Assembly: GCA_951640165.1 (NCBI GenBank)
Contig: OX621254.1
Location: 20,682,001 to 20,746,000 of the forward strand
Reading direction: 5' to 3'
Length of the DNA stretch: 64,000 nt
From: Pseudoips prasinana
Lineage: Eukaryota > Arthropoda > Insecta > Lepidoptera > Nolidae
Of the stretch, positions 10,066-18,156 are shown piece by piece. Within the stretch, counting starts at the first letter, position 1, and each line of letters starts with the position of its first letter. A program made the translations under genes and the position numbers. The notes under the pieces were generated by a model. It saw only the letters and a program-made list of their open reading frames with translations. It searched no databases and was not told the origin of the DNA.

Positions 10066-11970
10066 TATCCGGATAAATATTATTTGCACGCATCATTAAT
10101 ATTATATGCACGCTGAATCATGCCTTTCTTGGTCTTGATGTCGACGACCCTCGTAACTCCATCTGCTCTGGGACAAGTCTGCACTATACGTCCAAGAAGC
10201 CAAAGAAGTGGAAGTTGTGCTTAATCCTTTATAAGGACAAGGGCTCCTTCTTTCAATGCAGCATTAGATTCTACTGTAGAAGACAAACGTATTCTGAATT
10301 AAATCGCTGCCAAAAATGTTGTTGCAGATATTTAACTCGACACGCTCCAGCCTAGTGATGTTAGTGTTAGTCACCGGTGGGTGGAGAACAGTCGTGAGTG
10401 CTCGACCAATAAGGAAATGGGACGGACTTAAAGCAGAGAAATCAGAAGGGTCTGAGGAAATAGGAGTCAAAGGACGCGAATTTAATATTGCCTCAATCGA
10501 ATTTAAGCAAGTGACCATTTGTTCATAAACTAGATGAGTCAATTGTAGCAATTTACGAAGAAGTTGTTTGGTAATACGTACCGCAGCCTCTGCAAGCCCG
10601 TTAAAGTGAGGTGAATACCCTGGAGAAAATATAAATTTGATACCCTTCCGTGCCATACCAGAAGTAAGATTTGCATATTCATTTTCTAGGAAGTGTTGCA
10701 AGTCATTGCAAGCACCTACAAAGCACGTTCCATTGTCTGAAAGGATACTTTGTGGTTTACCTCAAACCGGCTGACGGCTGCCAAGTAACTCTCTTTTGTG
10801 AGGTCCGTAACGAGCTCCAAGTGTACATCCTTGACTGAGAGGTAAACAAAAATGCACAGGTACGACTTAATAAGTCTGCAGCCCCTACCGTTACGGTCCG
10901 CTATCAGGATTGGCCCAGCGTAGTCGACACTGCAGTTGAGGAAGGGAAGCTGTACAATTTGCGCTTTATGGCGAAAACACTTCATGCATTTTTTAACCAC
11001 CGCTCTAGATAAGTTTCGGCCACCTAAAACCGAATATGTTTGGCGAATGTTAGCGAAAAGGAGCTGTGGACCTGCATGAAGGGTTTGATGGTGAAATCCA
11101 AATATTAATTTAGTTAAGCGATGCGTACTGCACAGCACAATTGGATGCTTGATGTCAAATTCATATGGTGAATTATCAAGACTTCCATCACGCGAATGAG
11201 ATCATCCTTATCTACGAAAGGGGTTAAAGATAACAAACGATTTTTTGGTGGCAACAGATTGCCTCATTTTAAAATTTTGAATTCATCGGGGAACATCTCT
11301 TGTTGCGCACCACGTATAAGACATTTAATAGACATTTCTAATTCCTGTAAAGTGAGAGGTCCTTGTATTTGTTATTTTTATTTTTAAATTGTATTTACAA
11401 TTTTTACCTTTTTAAATACGCATTTACTCTTTGTACATAGTTTAATCTTGAATATTTTTCAATTGTTCCGTTAATCATTGTCTTGTTTTGAACATTATTA
11501 CTAGAAATAAAATATTATTATCATTAAAATGACATACTACTTCAGGTAAATTTGATTTAGTATATCTACTTGGCATTTTTGGCTATTGATTACTATTTTG
11601 TTTTAAAAATGAAGGACCCTCCCACCATAAGGAGCAACTATTAATAAGACTAGCGTTAAGCCTACGAGACAATATCAGCTGGATTCTCCGACCATGGGAC
11701 GTATCTCCACGCACAGTACTTAGAAACTTCCTGTATTTCGTTAATTCTGTTACGTACAAACGGTTTAAGTAAGTTAGGTGACATATTAAGCCAACCCAAC
11801 ACAATAGTTGAGTCACACCAAAAATAAACCTCGTCTATCTGCAACGTAAGTATCACGAATTTTAGTACACAGTCTTGCCGCCAACAGTGCTCCACATAAT
11901 TCGAGTATTTGCATTTTAAGGGATGGAATGTCAGCCCATCTATATAGATAGCTGGGATATAACAGTCAAT
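10066..11970 (-). pseudogene. BEL/Pao retrotransposon pol (RNase H to integrase), decayed
   Basis: Minus-strand traces in order: RNase H with LELCGALLAARL and the WCDSTIVLGWL Asp box (about 11930-11660), PWSENPADIVS (11690-11662), the linker WWEGPSFL, an integrase zinc-binding/linker region (11350-11140, PFVDKDDLIRV), the integrase core with SVDYAGP and HLELVTDLT (11138-10716), then FSPGYSPHFNGLAEAAVR with the catalytic Glu in LAEAAV and NSRPLTP (10701-10264), and a C-terminal trace down to about 10090. Several frameshifts and stops break it. No LTR was found, so it is truncated at both sides. The (+)-strand BEL at 53.6 kb is a different, younger copy. Confidence 0.8.
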
Positions 11971-12662
11971 TCTAAACTACCCACATACAACAACAACAAC
12001 TGTTCATCTTTATCTCACACTTTACGACTATGCAGGAACTTTGAAACTTAATGTATGTTGTCTGTTGTGTTAATGGTTCTTGAAACAATATTATCTCTTG
12101 ACTGCATTGACACCCTACTAGTATGGAAAACCTAAGTTCTACATTTTTGGGAAAAGTACAATAAAACCAGTGACAAGATAAATACAGATCGATAGTATAA
12201 ACATTTTACTAAGCACTGAAAGGCTCCAAATTTTTGTAATTGTCGTATTTAATTATATTTTAAACAATTAGTATTTGCATAGTGTGTGAACTGAGGGCCC
12301 ACCAATAAAAACGTAAAGTTTACAATATTTACCGCTATTTGTGATCTTTCTTTAGTTTTAAAATTTTCTTTGTAATCTTTACTAAAGATTGGCTAGGAAT
12401 GTTTTAATGTTGTGTAGATGTTTATTCATGTTTTATTAAAGGTCTATAAACAAAATTTGTTGGTAAACTTATTATATATGTAGATTTGGGAGCTTATGTG
12501 TGTGAACTGAGGGACCCACTTAGGGCGATACATCTTTTTAACTATGCCTTTACAAACTCTAATATTTTTTACATATATTTCCACTACTTTTACTAAGCAC
12601 TATTGTTAGTTAAACTGCAAAATTCCAAAAAAAGAAACGTGGGCTCTTAGTCCACACATACA
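11971..12662. other. No gene seen; three copies of a short GTGTGTGAACTGAGGG motif
   Basis: The motif GTGTGTGAACTGAGGG-CCAC occurs near 12280-12302 and 12498-12521, and a diverged inverted copy lies near 12640-12660. The rest is AT-rich without a coding trace. Confidence 0.5.
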
Positions 12663-13397
12663 TCGATCTACTTGCAAAATACCCAGATATCACCCGACCT
12701 CACTTGAAGCTCTGTCACAGCGAAGTGGAACACCATATCCAGACTACCGGTCCGCCATTATATGCGAAGTCACGACCGCTGCCGCCGGACAAATACAAGG
12801 CGGCCAAGGCAGAATTTGACGTAATGATTGAGCAAGGTATTTGTCGGCCTTCGAAGAGTCCTTGGGCAAGTCCAATACACCTTGTTCTCAAGAAGGATGG
12901 CAAATACAGAGTCTGTGGAGATTATCGTCGTCTCAATGCAGCCACCGTTCCAGACCGGTACCCCATTCCAAGACTGCACGATTTTACCTACAACTTGCTG
13001 GGAAAGTACTTCTCCATCATAGATTTGAAGAAGGCCTATTACCAAGTGAGGACGCGCGAGGAGGACATACAGAAGACTGCCGTTATTACACCATTCGGAT
13101 TGTTTGAATTTCCGAGGCTTTGTCTCGGTTTGCGGAACGGGGGACAAACGTTCCAAAGACACATCGACAATGTTCTACGGGGACTCCCTGTTTTCCCATT
13201 TGTTGATGACGTTTTATTGGCATCTCAAACCGAAGAACAGCACAGAAGAGAACTAGAAGATGTATTCAGAAGGCTTAACGACCATGGGTTACAGCTAAAC
13301 GTAGCTAAGTGCACATTCGGGCAACAAACACTCAACTTTTTGGGCTACACTATAAGTACCGAAGGAATTAAGCCAACTAACGAGAAGGTCGAAAACC
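12663..13397 (+). pseudogene. Ty3/gypsy reverse transcriptase fragment
   Basis: From about 12700 the frame carries the standard gypsy RT order: HHIQTTGPPLYAKSRPLPP, IEQGICRPSKSPWASPIHLV, RVCGDYRRLNAATVPDRYPI, FSIIDLKKAYYQV, and the catalytic box FVDDVLL (FVDD in place of the common YVDD), then GYTISTEGIKPTNEKVE. Homology stops at about 13397, where the RNase H connection should follow. The sequence is open to 13501, but the last 35 codons are not gypsy. No gag, protease, integrase or LTR is present. Only the palm domain survives, abutting a DD41D mariner. Confidence 0.85.
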
Positions 13398-14634
13398 ATT
13401 TAACATATTTTAGAAATCGTTTATTTACGAGAAAGCTAATTAGTTGTAATTTATTTTTAAAAAATTATTTCGGTTTTAGCACTATTCTAAGCGAGTCCTA
13501 AAGTTTTCGAATATTCTTCTGCAAAGAGGCCGCGAGATCGCCGACATCTCTTCGATGATTTTTTCTTTAAGTTGACGCAGTGTATTTGGTTTATCAATGT
13601 AGACACGACTCTTTAAATAACCCCATAAAAAGAAGTCTGCTGGTAATAGATCTGGACTTCTGGGTGGCCATGGGATGTCACCCCGTCTGGATATCAGCTT
13701 TTCCGGAAACATGTCTTTGACCACCGGCAAGGACTCGTTCGATGTGTGACACGTGGCTCCATCTTGTTGAAACCATGTGTTACGATTATAGCCAGCAAAT
13801 TCCAGTAGCATCGGTGCTAAGAACTCCCGTAACATTTTCACATACTCGGCAGAATTAACAGTAACTGAACGGCCTCGAGAATCTGCAAAAAAGTAAGGTC
13901 CGATGATTCCTTTTGCTGAAATTGCAGCCCATACAGTTACCTTGGGAGAGTGAAGTGGCCTCTCATGTTTAGCTTTAGGATTTTCGCTGCTCCAATACCT
14001 GCAATTCTGTTTGTTTACATGTCCATTTAGGTGGAAATGGGCTTCGTCAGAGAATAAGATGTTGTGAAAATTACTGAATCGAGTTAACATTGTTTCGGCA
14101 TATGACTTACGCAAATTTAAATCATTAGGGTTTAGTTCTTGCACTAGCTGGATCTTATATGGATGTAATTTCAAATCTAATTTCAAAATACGGCGTAATG
14201 ATGTGCGGGATAATCCTAATTCAGCCGAACGTTTGCGTGTCGATAAATCTGGATCACTTCGAACAGAAGCGGAAACTTGCTGCACGTTCTCTTCGCTCCG
14301 AGAAGTCCGCGGGCCGCCGGTTTGTTTCACATTTAGTGTAGATCCCGTCTCTTCGAACTTCTTCACCCATTTCTTTACTAAAGGAGCACTTGGACACTGA
14401 CTTAAGTCGTGTAAACCATATTCAACGCGAAATAAGCGTCTCACAGTAATGAGCGAAAAGTTGTTTAAATAAAACTGTTTCACGCAGTAAGCGCGTTGCG
14501 GCCCCGTGAAGCGATCCATTGCGACTAAATTTCCAAGAAGCGAGCTAGTGCCCCCGCCTGCGCCCGCGCCCCGCGCGGCAATAGTTTGCGCGGTAAATTA
14601 CATTTAAATGTTAACGAATTCTTGGCCCACCCTG
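13398..14634 (-). mobile_element. DD41D mariner (rosa-type) element, one terminus missing
   Basis: Contains an open DD41D transposase. The terminus upstream of the gene is clear: reading inward from 14634 the sequence is CAGGGTGGGCCAAGAATTCG, preceded by TA. The opposite end, next to the gypsy RT at 13397, shows no matching inverted repeat, so that end is lost or was captured in a rearrangement. The boundary at 13398 is the edge of gypsy homology, not a seen terminus. Confidence 0.65.
13482..14519 (-). CDS. DD41D mariner (rosa-type) transposase
   Basis: An uninterrupted 345-codon frame starting MDRFTGPQRAYCVKQFY. The N-terminal helix-turn-helix pair (residues about 1-110) is followed by a DDE/D core: first Asp in FSDEAHFHLNG, second Asp in FQQDGATCH, third Asp in LLPADFFLWG. 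Counting gives 41 residues between the second and third Asp, the spacing of the DD41D (rosa) group of IS630-Tc1-mariner, rather than the 34 of classical mariners. Length is normal for the family. All three acidic residues are present, so the protein could be functional, but the element lacks one terminus. It separates a plus-strand gypsy RT fragment from a minus-strand gypsy RNase H fragment. Confidence 0.85.
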   Translation of the reverse strand: MDRFTGPQRAYCVKQFYLNNFSLITVRRLFRVEYGLHDLSQCPSAPLVKKWVKKFEETGSTLNVKQTGGPRTSRSEENVQQVSASVRSDPDLSTRKRSAELGLSRTSLRRILKLDLKLHPYKIQLVQELNPNDLNLRKSYAETMLTRFSNFHNILFSDEAHFHLNGHVNKQNCRYWSSENPKAKHERPLHSPKVTVWAAISAKGIIGPYFFADSRGRSVTVNSAEYVKMLREFLAPMLLEFAGYNRNTWFQQDGATCHTSNESLPVVKDMFPEKLISRRGDIPWPPRSPDLLPADFFLWGYLKSRVYIDKPNTLRQLKEKIIEEMSAISRPLCRRIFENFRTRLE

Positions 14635-14670
14635 TAGTTTAATCGCCCACCGTTGTGGGCGATTAAACTA
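14635..14670. repeat. Perfect 16-bp palindrome with 4-base loop
   Basis: TAGTTTAATCGCCCAC at 14635-14650, loop CGTT, and its exact complement at 14655-14670. It begins at the TA next to the mariner terminus and ends 16 bp before the minus-strand gypsy coding remnant. Confidence 0.9.
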
Positions 14671-15010
14671 TAATTAACTATAACGACTAGCCGCTGTATG
14701 CGGAATATACCCTTTCTGTTTTCGGAACCAGCGGTTTGTGATCTGTACGTAACGGGAACTTCCTACTATATACATATTGATGGAATTTGTCTACCGCGAA
14801 AATAATAGCCAGAGCTTCTTTATGTATTTGACTGTAGTGTAACACGGCAGGAGTAAGTGCTCGTGACGCGTACGCGAACACTCGCTCGTTGCCGTCACTC
14901 GAACGCTGAGCCAGCACAACCCCTAGTCCATGAGAGCTAGCGTCGCATGTCACTTTGCTATACAGTGACATATCAAAGTGGGTCAATACACAACAGCTGT
15001 TTAATTCTAA
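14671..15010 (-). pseudogene. Gypsy RNase H fragment (second gypsy element)
   Basis: From 14986 the minus strand reads LYSKVTCDASSHGLGVVLAQ, FAYASRALTPAV, HKEALAIIFAVDKFHQYVY and RTDHKPLV: the RNase H of a Ty3/gypsy element with its catalytic Asp in CDASSHGLG. It stops abruptly after DHKPLV. The upstream part of the same element lies at 22054-22390; the Harbinger element at 15011-22050 separates the two. Confidence 0.85.
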
Positions 15011-15129
15011 AGGTGCTCACAAACTACGTAACATATTATATAACTTGTGTTTTATAACACGTCTACATTATGTAACCTTGTTATTCAACATTGCAACATA
15101 AAACAATACTGTACACATTAGAATAACAA

Positions 15130-15600
15130 TGTTATGTAACCATATTTTTCGTTTGTCGTTCTTCAGTGCTATCCACAATGTCGACACGAGAGGACGTTTG
15201 CTGGCTGCGGCAGCGACTGTTGTATTTTTAAATAACAAAAGAAAAACAAAAAAACGTAGATGCTGGGTTCGTCCTAGTTTATTGACCAGAACAAAATACT
15301 GTGGCGAAACTATGGCGAATAACTTAATTCATGAAAATACGTGACAACGGAAATATTAAAAACTTTATACGGATGTCCAGCACAGACATAGAATATTTAA
15401 TTAATAACGTGGGTCCTAAAATAAAAAAGGAAGATACTGCATTCAGAAATTCCATATCAGTTACAGAACGTTTAGCCATCACATTGCGATTTATAGCCAG
15501 TGGGGATTCATACCAAAGCCTTGAGTATGTATTTAAAGTATCAAAACAGAGTATTTCTTCTATCGTACCAGAAGTGTGAACAGCAATAATAGACTCATTA
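15130..15600 (+). pseudogene. Harbinger-1 transposase, first exon
   Basis: The trace starts near 15130-15180 and reads RKTKKRRCWVRPSL, shifts frame near 15344, then NFIRMSSTDIEYLINNVGPK, RNSISVTERLAITLRFIASG, DSYQSLEYVFKVSKQSISSI and VPEV. This is the N-terminal helical region that precedes the DDE domain in HARBI1-type nucleases. A TGA at 15577-15579 replaces the Cys codon expected after VPEV. The donor is not clear because a foldback element begins at 15618. Confidence 0.8.
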
Positions 15601-15617
15601 AAACACCAAATATTTTT

Positions 15618-15793
15618 AATAATATTTATCAATGTTTGACTACCTCAAAGCGATTCCGATTTTTTGTAAGAACAAACATTTTATAATAAAGAAATAAGTA
15701 CTATGGTAAGTACTTATTTCTTTATTAAAACATGTTTCTTCTTACAAAAAATCGTAATCGCTTTGAGGTAGTCAAACATTGATAAATATTATT
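15618..15793. repeat. Foldback element, about 85-bp arms
   Basis: The two halves are reverse complements over nearly their entire length with a few small gaps, centred on GTACTATGGTAAGTAC-like sequence near 15703-15707. It lies at the end of transposase exon 1 and the end of the antisense MADF exon, separating them. No coding capacity; most likely a small MITE that folds on itself. Confidence 0.85.
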
Positions 15794-15839
15794 TATATTT
15801 ATTATTATCATTGCGTTGTGATTGTTGTATATTTAACAA

Positions 15840-16300
15840 TATGTCGTCAAAGTCTACCGAAAAGTCTTCTGTGTAGAGTCTGTGTCCGTATGTTATAAAT
15901 CTGCTGGACCAGTACTATTGTTTAGAAAAGAACTTGTATAGTAGCCTCTGTGAAACTTGTACTTGCGCTGCCACTGTTTGAACCAATTGTATTTGCGCCG
16001 CCGCTGTATAAATTCATTTCAGCTTGGAAATATTCCAAGCTGAAATGAATTTCGTATTATATAATACGAGTATTATGAATTTGGTTTTGCACTGTGGAAA
16101 TAGTAAATGGATCCTGTAAATTGCGCAATTTCCAAGCAATATGCTCCCCAAAAACAGAAAAATGATCTCGTGTTTTGCGCTCAGTTTCCAATTCCTTCAT
16201 TATGCCGTATCCTTCTTTTTGAGTTTCCAAACTATTAAAAGCTTCTTTCTGAGCGTTCAAACTATCGAAAGTTTTTTTCTTTTAATTTTTTGGAGAAGTA
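15840..16300 (-). pseudogene. Harbinger-1 MADF-type partner, C-terminal exon
   Basis: Minus-strand reading gives KTRDHFSVFGEHIAWKLRNL and TVQNQIHNT (16190-16070), which match the conserved tail of MADF-domain proteins that accompany Harbinger transposases. It is followed by a Ser/Gly/Thr-rich stretch (SGGANTIGSNSGSAS-like, near 16010-15960) and an acidic end (VDFDDI, near 15845). A hairpin insertion at 16010-16052 and frameshifts interrupt it. It sits antisense inside the transposase intron. Confidence 0.65.
16009..16068. repeat. Two adjacent hairpins
   Basis: A 20-bp perfect inverted repeat (16010-16029 with 16033-16052, loop 3 bases) is directly followed by CGTATTATATAATACG (16053-16068), a second palindrome. 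Both lie within the antisense MADF tail and break it. Confidence 0.85.
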
Positions 16301-16356
16301 CGGTTTTCTTGAGGGTTGTCCTGAAACAAAAAATATAAATTTGATATCTTTTCCAG

Positions 16357-17145
16357 ATGCCAAGAACACCTGAAGAGTGGAGTGACATCTCAGATGACTT
16401 TTATAAATTATGGCAATTTCCACATTGTTGTGGTTGTATGGATGGAAAGCATGTCATGATTGCACCTGACTTGAAGCACCTGCCAATTCGGGAAGTGAAT
16501 TTTACAAATATAAAGGGTTTTTTGGCATCGTACTATTGGCGCTTGTCGATGCACAATATCGTTTTATGTTTGTTAACGTAGGGAGTCAAGGCCGCATATC
16601 TGATGGAGGTGTGTTTTCCAATTCAACACTAAAAACCATGCTGGAAAACGATACTCTTAATCTACCTGCGGCGCGTCCACTTCCTGGAAGAATCTTACCT
16701 ACACCCTACGTTTTTTGGCAGATGACGCATTCCCATTAAATAAAAACATTATGAAACCATATCTAGGACTTAATAATAAAGGCTCTATAGAACGAGTTTT
16801 CAATTATCTACTATCTACTGTCGTGCAAGAAGGGTTGTAGAAAATGTTTTTGGGATTATGTCCTCTAAACTCAGACTGCTAAGAAAACCACTTCTCTTGA
16901 ATCCTACAAAATCATCTGACGTAATACTTGCATGCACCTATTTACATAATTTTTTAATGAAGAGTGATTTAACACGATCATTTTATGTTAGTGACAGTAT
17001 GAATTTTCAACTAAATAATCTTGACATAGATACTGTAAATGACCTTATAACTGTCGAACCTGGGGATGATATAACAGAAGCGGCAGGAGTTCGAAAAGAG
17101 TTTGCTGATTTATTTTTAACAAATGTTGGAAGTGTACCGTGGTAA
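16357..17145 (+). pseudogene. Harbinger-1 transposase, DDE exon
   Basis: Begins after the acceptor TATCTTTTCCAG with MPRTPEEWSDISDDFYKLW and FPHCCGCMDGKHVMI (first Asp). It shifts frame near 16540 into YRFMFVNVGSQGRISDGGVF and LNLPAARPLPG, then again near 16700 to the ADDAF-type box (second Asp). The next part reads toward a VENVFG box (Glu) near 16836-16856 and MSSKLRLLRKPLLLNP, ending TAA at 17145. All three DDE positions can be located, but at least three frameshifts and a stop near 16840 inactivate the gene. Confidence 0.85.
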
Positions 17146-17195
17146 ATGGCGCTGATTTATTTTTAACAAATGTTGGAAGTGTACCGTGGTAAATG
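17104..17195 (+). repeat. Tandem duplication of 45 bp
   Basis: The 45 bases at 17104-17148, covering the transposase stop codon, are repeated exactly at 17151-17195, with two bases (GC) between. The second copy directly precedes the LINE 5' region. Confidence 0.9.
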
Positions 17196-17268
17196 TTTTT
17201 TGGCGGTAGTGGTCGTGCGCGCACGCTTATCTCGACTCCGTGTATAATAACCGATAAAGATTTATAAA

Positions 17269-18156
17269 ATGTCTATTAAGTCTTTCGAACTGGCGATACG
17301 CGAACTGCAAGGTACTGTGAAAGTGTTAGTGAACAGAATTTGTGAGTTGGAGTGCCAAGTGAAGAATCAAAACGATATTATATCCAAAACATTTCCAATA
17401 AACTTGGATTCACATAATTCCGGAATAAAACCAACTACCCCAAACTTACTAACAAATGAACAGAGTGCCTTGGCTCCCGCGCAGCGCCCCAAGCGCTTAA
17501 CAGCAATCAACGCGCTAGCCGCTATAAGTGCAACTTCAAGCAAGCGTAGCGCTGCACGTACGAAAAACACGATGACTAAGACGCCCGAGACTTACCGATC
17601 GCCTACAAACACAGATGTTTCGAACGGTGTGGCTATGAAAACAACGAGCGACCACAACATTACTAATCTAAAAGATCCAATGACTACCAGCTCTGTAATT
17701 GTTTCTGACATAAATAGCGAATGTGAAATAGAGGCCGAAGTTGCAAAGCTACCGACTTCTCTAGTAAATAACACAGACACCGAAACTGGACCTGATACAG
17801 AAGATGGCCAGTGGCAATATGTAGACTCAAAAAAACTGAAAAAGCAACGCAAAATAACGATAGGAACGGGGAAAGCAGACGAAAAGATACAAACTGTAGA
17901 ACGAATAAAGTACATTCAGGCTTGGTCTTTTGTACCGGAAACTACGGAAAAAAATGTACTTAACTTCCTTAATAAAATATCCAGATCAAACGATTATATC
18001 GTAGAAAAGCGAGTTATTAAAACAAACAAGCACGCATCATTTGTTATTGGCGTACCCGAATCGCTGTATGAATCTATTTGCTCGCCGGCGGCGTGGCCAC
18101 CCCGAGTCAAGTTCGCCGAGTGGTTTCTCGCCCGGCCCCGTGTGGAACGGGGATAG
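17269..18156 (+). CDS. LINE ORF1 protein, nucleic-acid-binding
   Basis: An open 295-codon frame starting MSIKSFELAIRELQGTVKVL. Residues 1-40 look like a coiled coil (ELECQVKNQND), followed by a Ser/Thr/Lys-rich linker and, near residues 215-285, a folded block with KYIQAWSFVPETTEKNVLNF, HASFVIGVPE and WPPRVKFAEWF. That order (coiled coil, linker, C-terminal RRM-like or esterase-free domain ending in WPxxVKxxxW) is common in ORF1 proteins of CR1/Jockey-group LINEs. There is no zinc knuckle. The end overlaps the ORF2 frame by about 115 bp, which suggests coupled translation or a shift between frames. Confidence 0.75.
   Translation: MSIKSFELAIRELQGTVKVLVNRICELECQVKNQNDIISKTFPINLDSHNSGIKPTTPNLLTNEQSALAPAQRPKRLTAINALAAISATSSKRSAARTKNTMTKTPETYRSPTNTDVSNGVAMKTTSDHNITNLKDPMTTSSVIVSDINSECEIEAEVAKLPTSLVNNTDTETGPDTEDGQWQYVDSKKLKKQRKITIGTGKADEKIQTVERIKYIQAWSFVPETTEKNVLNFLNKISRSNDYIVEKRVIKTNKHASFVIGVPESLYESICSPAAWPPRVKFAEWFLARPRVERG

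Noticed and set aside
12715..13162. Other-frame open stretches over the gypsy RT
   Set aside because: The RT frame carries all conserved motifs; the others are by-products of its composition.
17104..17195. The 45-bp repeat as the LINE's target duplication
   Set aside because: The second copy should lie at the LINE's 3' end near 21360; it is instead adjacent to the first.
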